Both the position numbers and the translations under genes were made by a program. The notes beneath the pieces were generated by a model. That model had not been told where the DNA came from and searched no databases. It saw only the letters and a program-made list of their open reading frames with translations. Positions 17,701-25,291 of a stretch of 36,957 bases of DNA are shown here, piece after piece. This DNA is from Bacteroidota bacterium. Its GTDB lineage: Bacteria > Bacteroidota > Ignavibacteria > SZUA-365. The stretch spans positions 1-36,957 of the forward strand of contig QKAF01000122.1 of NCBI GenBank assembly GCA_003246455.1, written 5' to 3'. How positions within the stretch are numbered: position 1 is the first letter of the stretch; the number at the start of each line of letters is the position of its first letter.

Positions 17701-19189
17701 ATTCACTTTCGATGCCGCAGGCTCGGTGATGCGTACCGCCTTCACCAACGACACGAGTCTGATCGTACGGGCTCCGGTCGATTCCTCAGATACCTTCACG
17801 GGAAGTCTTTTCCTCGCGCTTAACACGGCGATGGATTACGCGGCAACGGATGCGAAGGGAAAAAAGATCGTCATTGGCATCGTCAATGATACCGACAGCC
17901 TTTCCACACAGGAGGTGCTTCTGCTGCAGGATCGCGCGGCGCGTGAAAACGTCACGCTCGCCATCGCCGCCGCGGATGCGTACGGCTATGCGATACTCGC
18001 GAGAAATGCCGCAACCGCCGCCCGCTTCGATTCTTGCTTCACCCTGGCCGCACTCGAATCCTTCATCTACGAAACCACCCGATCCGCGGTCGTGACGGTT
18101 CGCGACAGCGTGCTGCTTACGGGGGTGGCGACGGAAGCGAAGCTGGATGTGAACCCGCTGACACTCGATCTCGGAACAATCCGCGTGGGCGGCGACGCCT
18201 GCGCGACAGTGACGATCCACAACAGCGGGAACGCTGACCTGAGCCTGGTCGCTGTCGTGAATCCCGTGGAGCCCTTCCCGACGGTCTTCCCGGCGACACT
18301 GCCGGCGGGAACGAGCGCGGAGGTCGAACTCTGCTTCTCGTCGTCAAAGCTTGGACCCCAGTCGGCCGAAGTGCTGTTCATCTACGACGGCTGCGGCCGC
18401 GATACGCTGCGAGTCAGCATGACGGCCACGGGCTATGACAGCATCAGCGTCGGTGTGTCCGGCACGCTGCGCGGAATGCCGGGACATGTCATCCGCATCC
18501 CCGTGCAGCTGTTCGGCGCGGTGCCCGCGTCCTACGGCGTGCGCGGCTACGAATTCTCCCTCAGTTATAACAAGACGATGCTCTATCCCATCGCCAGCGA
18601 TGAAATCGTTAGCGTAGGAACGGTGTCGGCGGTGATGAATCCCGGAATTCCCGTTGTCGAACGGGTGTTCAGTGAAGCGTCGGCCATGGCGACCACCACC
18701 TACCGGGTCGCCGGCACGGAGCCGCTGGCCAGTACGCTCGGGTCCGCCGTTCTGCTCGCCCCGCCATTCCTCGTTCTGCATGGCGACGCAATGGAAACTC
18801 CGCTGCGTGTGACGTACGTGCGCTTTGCGGACGGGAGTCCCGCGGCGGGTATCGCGGTGGAGGGACGCTTCATCGCTGACAGTCTGTGTTTCGAGGAGCA
18901 ACGGCTCGTCGACGGTTCCGCCCGCTACAACGCGTCCCTTGTCGGCGGATACCCGAACCCGTTCAATCCGTCGGCAACGATCGCGTATGCCCTTCGGGAG
19001 GCGGCGCAGGTACGCCTGAGCGTGTTCGACGCATTCGGCCGCGAGCTCCGGGTGCTCGAGGAAGGGGCCCGCGATGCGGGACTCCACCGCGCAACGTTCG
19101 ATGCGACCGGACTGCCCACGGGCGTGTATTTCTACCGACTCGAAACCGGCGGCGAACTGCTCACCGGATCACTGCTGTACCTGAAGTGA
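14735..19189 (+). CDS. Secreted protein with three von Willebrand A-like modules, ASH-type repeats and T9SS sorting domain
   Basis: A 1484-residue exported protein. The ATG at 14735 is chosen because AGGAGG stands six bases upstream and a signal peptide follows at once (RTGKTLLLLFVLSM...GAKAQ). VWA-like modules at about residues 122-310, 525-718 and 940-1125 alternate with immunoglobulin-like ASH/'choice-of-anchor D' modules ('VRCRVRRCVPLTFHNIGDTTL', 'TTECTALELHNSGDTAV', 'GDACATVTIHNSGNADL'). Module 1 keeps the metal site (DVSAS, a Thr, and TDGEDS). Module 2 is altered (DEGAS, TAGED) and module 3 more so (DRSTF, NDTDS). A possible cohesin-like beta module (about 1237-1385) precedes the C-terminal sorting domain, which starts at 'YPNPFNPSATIAY'. 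Probably a surface adhesin, linked to the barrel gene 7 bases downstream. Confidence 0.85.
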   Translation: MRTGKTLLLLFVLSMTWMTGVPTGAKAQQRTLGPVLRIYTDPFLFDTVRCRVRRCVPLTFHNIGDTTLVVHNHDVVRRPFFVRIDTPLVLQPGEMKTFDLCYNPSQYTVDSQQVFIRADTRLPLSIAMVHDVSASMFTTMPGGKRRYEAAHDASVEFIGNLLDTLGIEDEGAVFTYDDNEHFAIVQTWTKDTAALRAAIPSVVLGTATCTYDAISRTIDSLAARKKKRILIMVTDGEDSGVPTCGIASPASVIKKANDNEVRIYAITIGNIDRAPLIQIAKSTGGKEFNATLSTDLLAIYREIAVDMSKNVELSIFMKGAAVGPKLEITPPTWSFDSVQVGETACEAVLIRNAGNAWLHADSVRKLFQSPYSLQDFTVDSIAPFQTVPARVCFTPLLPLHYQTPMPYFPSPCEFNSDTLFGAGTSYLLPRIPKKKPLLEVRMPQFDTTFCQTTECTALELHNSGDTAVTVQSLDFIPPPFTGSEAVPFTIQPGETKSITICYRPPDAPRLDTLRLGFSADMRVPQRIALFFDEGASMGTEFMPGLTRLTAASAGATDFAGGMEFSAGFTDAVTVVGFDTAGVLQWDGTYFTDRDSLRAALPDSVKSQISCPYDAVDRLLTDYDGLHAPPQTVVLFTAGEDGGALCGPVTSAELASHALSMGVRIHCVQLGDADSTALVQLAASTGGRYLRPQSLLDLILELRDLEEEFSRNVRFEHTAIARGVTPIIQVDRDTIDCGVYYTRDLTAPRIGYVVIRNIGDAPLLLLESPGFGPDFESTKLYGPGFTGGIPDDSMIVWPGEQRKWGANFLARAAGFYTDTLVLLHNACMQPALEIPVRGRIIPVPDFAWEFPGSVEIPGQLDLDTVSCGGVNCRDIMLRNTGSGPSQVRMTVGPTPPFTAASPGPFTVAAGGSFALNICYQPDQAGQDRQQLQFEFDEKPPLSTSFVLASDRSTFEARAEGTDFWYMVRYALASYAAGVHGDVPDDDETSVFTFDAAGSVMRTAFTNDTSLIVRAPVDSSDTFTGSLFLALNTAMDYAATDAKGKKIVIGIVNDTDSLSTQEVLLLQDRAARENVTLAIAAADAYGYAILARNAATAARFDSCFTLAALESFIYETTRSAVVTVRDSVLLTGVATEAKLDVNPLTLDLGTIRVGGDACATVTIHNSGNADLSLVAVVNPVEPFPTVFPATLPAGTSAEVELCFSSSKLGPQSAEVLFIYDGCGRDTLRVSMTATGYDSISVGVSGTLRGMPGHVIRIPVQLFGAVPASYGVRGYEFSLSYNKTMLYPIASDEIVSVGTVSAVMNPGIPVVERVFSEASAMATTTYRVAGTEPLASTLGSAVLLAPPFLVLHGDAMETPLRVTYVRFADGSPAAGIAVEGRFIADSLCFEEQRLVDGSARYNASLVGGYPNPFNPSATIAYALREAAQVRLSVFDAFGRELRVLEEGARDAGLHRATFDATGLPTGVYFYRLETGGELLTGSLLYLK

Positions 19190-19196
19190 GGCGACA

Positions 19197-19931
19197 ATGA
19201 ATACGATGCGCTTTTTCCTTGCCATGATTGTCGCGCTGCCGATGCTGCTGCCCGCCCAGGACAACGGGAAACCGGATCTTCTTATCGGAATAGCGCCCGG
19301 CATGAGCATGCGCTGGCAGCAGGGGACGATGCGGACCACCGACGGCTACTACGACTGCTGCTCCTTCACCGGAGGGAGCGGCATCGGCTTCACCGCCGGC
19401 GTGACGGCCATGTACTCGCTGGGCAGCGCGCTGTACCTGCGGGGCGGCGCGGGATGGGAACACGTCGTCAGTGATTATTCGGCGGAGCGGAAGAGCTATC
19501 CGATACTCGGACAGGGCAACACCGTCGAATACGCGGATCTGCAGAACGATCTTTCGGTCAGCATGTCCGCTCTGCGCATCGACGCGGGACTCGCATACAT
19601 GGTCATCGAGCCGGGGCTGTTCATCTTCGCTGGACCGAGCGTCACGGTGCCGCTTTCTCCCTCATGGACACAAACCGAGGAAATCACCGGTCCCGCGGGA
19701 CTGCGCTATCTCGACGGGAGCCTCAGCAAGGTCCTCATCGACACCGACATTCCCGGCACCCGGCCCTTCGTCAGTCTCCGCTTCGGCGCGGGCGCACTGA
19801 TTCCCCTGACGAGCGATCTGCAGCTGATGCCCGAAATGCTGTTTTCGATTCCGGTGATGGAAATGCAGCCCGATTTCATGTGGTCGATGTCGGGGCTGGA
19901 TCTTTCGGTCGGAATGATGCTTCGGCTATAG
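19197..19931 (+). CDS. Outer-membrane beta-barrel protein
   Basis: A 244-residue protein with a signal peptide (MRFFLAMIVALPMLLPAQ) and a series of short alternating strands rich in Gly and aromatic residues (LYLRGGAGWEHV, LFIFAGPSVTVPL, FVSLRFGAGALIPL), ending 'LDLSVGMMLRL'. This fits a small 8- to 10-strand barrel of the outer_membrane_beta-barrel/PorT-like kind. An unusual CC pair (YYDCCSF) lies near residue 54. The start is 7 bases after the stop of the VWA protein, so the two are very likely co-translated, and the barrel may help to export or anchor that protein; this is inference. The 3' end overlaps the end of convergent lysA by 6 bases. Confidence 0.7.
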   Translation: MNTMRFFLAMIVALPMLLPAQDNGKPDLLIGIAPGMSMRWQQGTMRTTDGYYDCCSFTGGSGIGFTAGVTAMYSLGSALYLRGGAGWEHVVSDYSAERKSYPILGQGNTVEYADLQNDLSVSMSALRIDAGLAYMVIEPGLFIFAGPSVTVPLSPSWTQTEEITGPAGLRYLDGSLSKVLIDTDIPGTRPFVSLRFGAGALIPLTSDLQLMPEMLFSIPVMEMQPDFMWSMSGLDLSVGMMLRL

Positions 19932-21197
19932 CGGGAGAGGGTGCTCGCCGCGCATGAGATCGTCGAGCGACTGCCGGTCACGGGCGACGTGCCAGCGTCC
20001 CCGGTAGACCACGGCTTCCGCGGCGAGAGGACGCGAGTTGTAATTCGAGCTCATGCTCGCCCCGTACGCGCCGGCGGACAGCACGGCGACGCGGTCGCCG
20101 CGATCGAGCCCGGGAAGGGGATAGCGGAGCGCGAACGTGTCGCTGCTCTCGCAGACGGGACCGACCACGTCATACATCTGTACATGCGAATCATCGCTCC
20201 GCAGGGGGAGAATGCCGTGGCTGGCCTGGTACAGCGCGGGACGGAGAAGATCGTTCATCCCCGCATCGAGGATGAGGAAATTCCGATCTTCGGAAGGCTT
20301 GACGTGTTCGACCGAGCTGACCAGCACGCCGGCATTCGCCACCAGCGACCTTCCTGGCTCCGTGATGAGCGTCCAGGTTTCTTCCCGCGTTCCGAGCACC
20401 TCCGCCAGCACCGCAGCCACCTGTCCGGGAAGCAGTTCTCCGTGTCGCTCCTCGTAGCGGACGCCGAAGCCTCCGCCGATATCGATGATGTCGGGCGCGC
20501 GCTCAAGCATGGGCGTGATGTCGTCGAGCACCTTCAGCAGCACGCGCAGTCCCTGCGCGTAGGGAGCGGGCGACAGGATCTGCGAGCCGAGGTGAAAGGC
20601 GAGCCCGGCGATGCGCAGTCCGGGAAGCCACGCCGCCTGGGACGCCAGCGAGTGGATGTCGGCAGGGGAGAGGCCGAATTTGTGCGCTGCCTCGCCGGTC
20701 GAGATGTAGGGATGCGTTTCCGTTTCCACGTCGGGATTGAGCCGGAGCAGGACATCCGCCACGACGCCTTTCGCCTCCGCAAGTTCCGAGATGAGGCGGC
20801 ACTCACTGGCGGATTCGACATTGAAGAGCGCGATGCCCGCGGCCAGTCCGTCTTCGATGTCCGCGCGCGATTTCCCGACACCGGTCATGGTGATCCGGCG
20901 CGCATCCGCGCCCGCGGTCAGAACGCGATGCAGTTCGCCGCGGGAATTCACGTCGAAACCGCATCCGGCGTTCGCAAGCGCCTGCAGCAGTGGAAGGGAG
21001 GAATTGGCTTTCACCGCATAGCTGGTGCGATGCGAGAAACTGGAAAAGGCGGCGCGATGCTGCTCGAAACGTTCGAGCACCGCGTCGAGGTTGTAGAGAT
21101 ACAGCGGCGTGCCGAGTTCGTGCGCGATATCCTCGATGCGAAAATCTCCGCAATGGAGTTCGCCGTTGCGGTATGCAAATCCGTCAGCTGCGGTCAT
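19926..21197 (-). CDS. lysA: Diaminopimelate decarboxylase
   Basis: A 423-residue PLP enzyme that decarboxylates meso-diaminopimelate to L-lysine in the cytosol. The alanine-racemase-type barrel carries the PLP lysine in 'YAVKAN' (Lys63), 'GCGFDVNSRGEL', the phosphate-binding glycine run 'DIGGGFG' and 'EPGRSLVANAG'. The C-terminal domain holds the substrate Cys in 'GPVCESSDTFA' and the Tyr of 'AGAYGASMSSNYN'. The start at 21197 (MTAADGF) matches usual family lengths; a longer reading from 21260 would nearly touch lysC and add an unrelated leader. It follows lysC by 71 bases on the same strand, so the pair likely forms a lysine-biosynthesis operon. Confidence 0.95.
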   Translation of the reverse strand: MTAADGFAYRNGELHCGDFRIEDIAHELGTPLYLYNLDAVLERFEQHRAAFSSFSHRTSYAVKANSSLPLLQALANAGCGFDVNSRGELHRVLTAGADARRITMTGVGKSRADIEDGLAAGIALFNVESASECRLISELAEAKGVVADVLLRLNPDVETETHPYISTGEAAHKFGLSPADIHSLASQAAWLPGLRIAGLAFHLGSQILSPAPYAQGLRVLLKVLDDITPMLERAPDIIDIGGGFGVRYEERHGELLPGQVAAVLAEVLGTREETWTLITEPGRSLVANAGVLVSSVEHVKPSEDRNFLILDAGMNDLLRPALYQASHGILPLRSDDSHVQMYDVVGPVCESSDTFALRYPLPGLDRGDRVAVLSAGAYGASMSSNYNSRPLAAEAVVYRGRWHVARDRQSLDDLMRGEHPLPL

Positions 21198-21268
21198 GAG
21201 GGGCCTTGCTGCATGAAAGAAATTACCGGTGCGTGCTATTGTAGGTGGGAAGATACGCACGAAGCGCG

Positions 21269-22651
21269 CTATTCGAAAATCCCCGGCTCGGATATGTTCG
21301 AAAAGAATTCGTCATGCAGTTCCATGACTGCCTCCGGCACCCTGTCTTCGTCGATGACGCAGGTGAGATTGATTTCCGAGGCGCCGTGGCTGATCATGTC
21401 GAGCGGCACGTCGCGCAGGCGGCTGAATACGCGCGCCGCGATGCCGCGTTCGTCACGCAGGCGTTCGCCGACGATGCAGATGATGGCGCGGTTTCGCAGG
21501 ACGGTGATGTCGCCGTATTCCTTGAGGATGGCGACCAGGCTGTCGAGATCGGGGGAGTGTTCGATGCTGAGAGAGATGCTCACTTCGGACGTGGTCACGA
21601 GATCGACGGCGGTCTGATGGTCATTGAAGACATCGAAGATCTTTTTCATGAAGCCGTAGCTGCCCAGCATCCGCGTCGACGAAATGTTGAGAATACTGAT
21701 GCCGCGCTTGTAGGATATCGACTTCACCGCGATGTTGGCGGATGCGACCTGCGACTTGATCAGTGTGCCCGACAGCTGCGGCCGCCGCGAGTTGAGAATG
21801 TGCACGGGAATGTTTTTTTCCACCGCGGGAAGCACGGTGCTCGGATGCAGCACCTTCGCTCCGAAGTATGCAAGCTCGGAGGCTTCCTGGAACGACATCT
21901 CCTTGATGCGCAGCGCACCGGGCACAATCTTCGGATCCGCTGTCAGCATGCCGTCCACGTCCGTCCAGATCTCAATGTCCTCCGCGTGCATGACCGTGCC
22001 GATGATCGCCGCGGAATAGTCGGATCCCCCGCGGCCGAGCGTGGTGGTGACGCCATGCTCATTTGCCCCGACGAACCCCTGCAGGATCGGCACGACGCCC
22101 TTCTCGACGCGCGGTCGCACAACGGCGTCACAGGCCTCGCGGGTCGCATCGAACAGCGGTTCGGCCTTGCCGAACCCGCTTCCGGTGATGATGCATTTGC
22201 GCGAATCGAGAAGTTCCGCCCGCAGCTTGTACTCACGCAGCGCTTCGGTGAGGATGGCGCTCGACATGCGTTCGCCATACGACATCACGAAATCCAGCAC
22301 GCGCGGTGAAAGGTCGCCCGTGATGGAAATGCCGTAAATCAGGCTGCGGATTTCCTCGTCATAGATCTTGAACTGGCGGATGAGCATGTCCTGTTCGCCC
22401 AGTCCCTTGATCAGATCCGCGATGATCCGGTAATGCCGATCGATGATTCTGTCGCGGAGCACCGCTTCCGCTTCGAGCCGCTTGCCCTCCGCGGCCAGTT
22501 CCGCGCAGCGAATCAGCGCATTGGTGATGCCGGCCGCCGCCGATAGGACGACAACCGGATGCCGCTTGATGCGGGATTTGATGATTTCACAGGCATTTGC
22601 CATGGCGGCCGCGTCTTCGAGCGACGTCCCGCCGAATTTCATCACGATCAT
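21269..22651 (-). CDS. lysC: Aspartate kinase
   Basis: A 460-residue aspartokinase that phosphorylates aspartate in the first step toward lysine, threonine and methionine. The kinase domain shows 'VMKFGGTSLED' at the start, 'SYGERMSS', 'TTLGRGGSDYSAA' and 'EIWTDVDGMLTADP'. Two C-terminal ACT domains (from about residue 310, 'ISILNISSTRM' and 'AIICIVGERL') would bind an amino-acid effector, usually lysine. There is no homoserine dehydrogenase domain, so it is the monofunctional form. The start at 22651 gives the standard N-terminus; an ATG three codons later is equally possible. Upstream frames in this direction run antisense to rnfC and are not part of the gene. Pairing with lysA points to the lysine branch. 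Confidence 0.95.
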   Translation of the reverse strand: MIVMKFGGTSLEDAAAMANACEIIKSRIKRHPVVVLSAAAGITNALIRCAELAAEGKRLEAEAVLRDRIIDRHYRIIADLIKGLGEQDMLIRQFKIYDEEIRSLIYGISITGDLSPRVLDFVMSYGERMSSAILTEALREYKLRAELLDSRKCIITGSGFGKAEPLFDATREACDAVVRPRVEKGVVPILQGFVGANEHGVTTTLGRGGSDYSAAIIGTVMHAEDIEIWTDVDGMLTADPKIVPGALRIKEMSFQEASELAYFGAKVLHPSTVLPAVEKNIPVHILNSRRPQLSGTLIKSQVASANIAVKSISYKRGISILNISSTRMLGSYGFMKKIFDVFNDHQTAVDLVTTSEVSISLSIEHSPDLDSLVAILKEYGDITVLRNRAIICIVGERLRDERGIAARVFSRLRDVPLDMISHGASEINLTCVIDEDRVPEAVMELHDEFFSNISEPGIFE

Positions 22652-22903
22652 GGAGGTAACGGATCCTGTGCTTCTGTGCGTTTTTGCAGGAAGAACTAAA
22701 ATACGAAAAAAATCGGGAAGGAGCGGAAGGAGCGGAAGGGGCGGAGGAGCGGAAGGGGCGGATTCCGGATATTCTGGTTTTGAAAAGAGTGTGGAAATAG
22801 TGATTTTAGTAACGATCAACTGAGCATGCGAGGGTTGTACCGCATTCTTCTTCTCACCGCGAAACCTTCCTGCCCCAACGTTCTCAACACATAACTGCGC
22901 ACT
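22652..22903. other. Divergent lysC/rnfC intergenic region
   Basis: A 252-base region that must hold promoters for both lysC and the rnf operon. It contains an A-rich run (22700-22712), a purine-rich 9-bp tandem repeat (22716-22759) and an AT-rich stretch (about 22770-22820) that could include the rnf promoter. No exact promoter boxes are convincing, and no clear ribosome-binding site precedes rnfC. Confidence 0.5.
22716..22759 (+). repeat. Purine-rich 9-bp tandem repeat
   Basis: Five units in a row: GGAAGGAGC, GGAAGGAGC, GGAAGGGGC, GGAGGAGC (one base short) and GGAAGGGGC. Just before it, ATACGAAAAAAATCGGGAAG closely resembles the first bases of the window (ATACGGAAAAATCGGAAG), so this is a further member of the dispersed purine-rich family. 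Confidence 0.75.
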
Positions 22904-24253
22904 ATGAAGTTCAACACATTTCCGGGTGGGGTACATCCTCCCGAAGAAAAGGAACTCAGTGAACACTGTGCCTTTGAGCGCATGCCCGCACCGAGCATGG
23001 TCGTACTGCCCCTGTCGCAGCACCTCGGAAAGCAGGCAAATCCGCTGGTCGCAAAACGCGCCGCGGTCGTTCAGGGAGAGGTGATCGCCGAGGCCGACGG
23101 CTTTATTTCCGCGCCGGTGCACAGTCCCATCACCGGGACCGTGAAAAGCATCGGCCGCGAAAGCAACAGCAGCGGTTACATGAAAGAGGCTCTGGTCATC
23201 GTCCCGGCGGAAGCTGCGGAAGGTGAAGAAATACCGGATCCCGTCATGATGCCGCCGCTCAATCCCGATTCCGCGACGGTAGAGGAAATCCGCGCACGCG
23301 TCAAGGCCGCCGGTATCGTCGGCCAGGGCGGGGCCGCCTTCCCGACGTTCGTCAAACTGACTCCCCCCGAGGGAAAGACCATCGACACAGTCATTCTCAA
23401 CGGCTGCGAGTGCGAACCCTACCTGACGCGCGACGACCGGTTCATGCTCGAGCGTCCCGAGGCGATCGTCTCCGGACTGAAGCTGATCATGCGCGCGCTC
23501 GGCGTCAGCAAGGGCGTGATCGGCATCGAAAACAATAAACCGCAGGCCATCGCCTCGATGGAGAAAGCGGTCGCGACGCAGAACGGCCTCTCGGTCTGCG
23601 CGCTGCAGACCAAGTATCCGCAGGGTGCGGAGAAAATGCTGATCAAGGCCGTGAACGGACGGGAAGTCCCGCCGGGCCGGCTGCCGCTCGACGTCGGCGT
23701 GGTGATTCAGAACATCGGTACGGCCGTTGCGATCCATGACGCGGTCGCCAAGGGCGAACCCTCGATCACCGCGGCTGTGACCGTCACCGGACGCGGGATC
23801 CGCAATCCGAAAAATCTCATCATTCCGATCGGCACGCCGATATCGGATGTGATCGCCTTCTGTGGCGGACTGACGGACGACGCCGCAAAAGTCGTCGTCG
23901 GCGGCCCGATGATGGGCGTCGCCCAGCACGATCTGAACGCGCCGATCATGAAGGCCACTTCGGGCATCGTCGTCCTTACCCACGATGAGGTTCGCAAGCA
24001 GGAAGAAACCGCCTGCCTGCGCTGCGGAAAGTGCGTCGACGCGTGCCCCCTGCACCTGATGCCGACGCGTCTCGCCCGGCTGGCCCAGCTCAACATGGTG
24101 GAGGAGGCGGAACGTCTCAGCATCACCGTCTGCATGGAATGCGGAAGCTGCGCCTTTACCTGTCCGGCGAACATTCCGCTCGTGCAGTGGCTGCGGCTGG
24201 GGAAACAGCGCGTGATCCATCTTCAGCGAAGCCGCAAAAATACCGCGGCCTGA
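22904..24253 (+). CDS. rnfC: Rnf complex subunit C (NADH/ferredoxin-binding iron-sulfur subunit)
   Basis: A 449-residue peripheral subunit of the Rnf complex, which couples electron flow between ferredoxin and NAD to Na+ or H+ transport. The N-terminus 'MKFNTFPGGVHPPEEK' is typical. The nucleotide/FMN-binding glycine run is 'GQGGAAFPTFVKL', followed by 'NGCECEPYLTRDD'. Two [4Fe-4S] motifs lie near the C-terminus: 'CLRCGKCVDACP' and 'CMECGSCAFTCP'. It ends soon after them, without the long repetitive tail seen in some proteobacterial RnfC. It is the first gene of the operon; rnfD follows 63 bases later. Confidence 0.95.
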   Translation: MKFNTFPGGVHPPEEKELSEHCAFERMPAPSMVVLPLSQHLGKQANPLVAKRAAVVQGEVIAEADGFISAPVHSPITGTVKSIGRESNSSGYMKEALVIVPAEAAEGEEIPDPVMMPPLNPDSATVEEIRARVKAAGIVGQGGAAFPTFVKLTPPEGKTIDTVILNGCECEPYLTRDDRFMLERPEAIVSGLKLIMRALGVSKGVIGIENNKPQAIASMEKAVATQNGLSVCALQTKYPQGAEKMLIKAVNGREVPPGRLPLDVGVVIQNIGTAVAIHDAVAKGEPSITAAVTVTGRGIRNPKNLIIPIGTPISDVIAFCGGLTDDAAKVVVGGPMMGVAQHDLNAPIMKATSGIVVLTHDEVRKQEETACLRCGKCVDACPLHLMPTRLARLAQLNMVEEAERLSITVCMECGSCAFTCPANIPLVQWLRLGKQRVIHLQRSRKNTAA

Positions 24254-24316
24254 TCCCGCGGAACGTCGATACCACCGCTTTCTATCACGATTCATAAACG
24301 AACTCGAACAGGATTC

Positions 24317-25291
24317 ATGTCAAGCGTAACAGTGACCGAGGCACCCACTGGGTCCGAGCTTCTGCTCTCGACCTCGCCTCACCTGCATTCGCGATGGACG
24401 ACAAAACAGATCATGTGGTTTGTCGTGCTCGCGCTGGTCCCTTGCGTGATTTCGGCCGTCGTGTACTTCGGATTCTATCAGCTCGTCGTCGTCGCCACCG
24501 CGGTGGTGTTCGCCGTCGGGACAGAGGCACTGATCCAGTCCCTCATGAAGAAACCCGTCACCGTCACGGACGGCAGCGCCGTCATCACCGGACTGCTGCT
24601 CGGACTGATCGTTCCGCCGAATTTTTCGCTCGTGTTTACCGCGCTCGGCTCGGTATTCTCCATCGCCATCGGCAAGATGGTGTTCGGCGGACTCGGTTTT
24701 AACATCTTCAATCCCGCCCTGGTCGGCCGTGCCTTTCTTCAGGCGGCCTTCCCCGTGGCGATCACGACCTGGACCATCCCGCATTTCGCGGTCGATGCGG
24801 TCTCGAAAGCAACGCCCCTCGCGGCGCTCAAATTCGATCATGTCGCGACCGGCCTCTCCCCGCTGTTCGTCGGCAATGTCGGAGGTTCCCTCGGTGAAAC
24901 CTCCGCGATCGCCGTCCTGCTCGGCGGAATATTCCTGCTCGTGACCGGCGTCGCCAACTGGCGCATCCCCGCGGCGATGATCACGGGGGTGATCGTGTTC
25001 GGCGGCGGTCTCTGGCTGCTCGATCCGGCCGCACCCGATCCCGTGTTCCACCTGTTTGCCGGCGGCTTTCTTTTCGCCGCGATGTTCATGGCGACCGACA
25101 TGGTCACTTCCCCGGTCACCGGGACGGGCATGTGGATTTACGGACTCGGCATCTCCCTCGTGCTGGTGCTGATCCGCGTGTACGGCGGACTGCCGGAAGG
25201 CGTCATGTATTCGATTCTCTTCATGAACGCCTTCGTGCCGCTGATCAACCGCTACACCCAGCCGCGGATTTTCGGGGAGGGACAGGCATGA
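24317..25291 (+). CDS. rnfD: Rnf complex subunit D (membrane flavoprotein)
   Basis: A 324-residue integral membrane protein of the NqrB/RnfD family with about nine to ten hydrophobic segments. Typical motifs are 'SPHLHSRWTTKQIMW' at the N-terminus, 'VTDGSAVITGLLLGLIVPP' and 'GGLGFNIFNPALVGRAFLQ'. The covalent FMN site should be Thr166 in 'VDAVSKATPLAALK'; the residue two before the Thr is Lys here, where I more often recall Ser or Gly. The protein carries electrons through the membrane next to RnfG. AGGA precedes the ATG. Its stop overlaps the rnfG start (ATGA). Confidence 0.95.
   Translation: MSSVTVTEAPTGSELLLSTSPHLHSRWTTKQIMWFVVLALVPCVISAVVYFGFYQLVVVATAVVFAVGTEALIQSLMKKPVTVTDGSAVITGLLLGLIVPPNFSLVFTALGSVFSIAIGKMVFGGLGFNIFNPALVGRAFLQAAFPVAITTWTIPHFAVDAVSKATPLAALKFDHVATGLSPLFVGNVGGSLGETSAIAVLLGGIFLLVTGVANWRIPAAMITGVIVFGGGLWLLDPAAPDPVFHLFAGGFLFAAMFMATDMVTSPVTGTGMWIYGLGISLVLVLIRVYGGLPEGVMYSILFMNAFVPLINRYTQPRIFGEGQA

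Noticed and set aside
22716-22759. A firm G-quadruplex call on the purine-rich repeat.
   Set aside because: Most G runs are only two bases long, so a stable quadruplex is uncertain without measurement or calculation; kept only as a possibility.
22652-24295. Long open frame continuing upstream from lysC on the - strand (total about 1008 codons).
   Set aside because: The extra part runs exactly antisense to rnfC, which has clear family motifs. Its translation is His/Arg/Asp-rich and low in complexity, as expected for a codon-bias shadow in GC-rich DNA. The aspartokinase starts at 22651.
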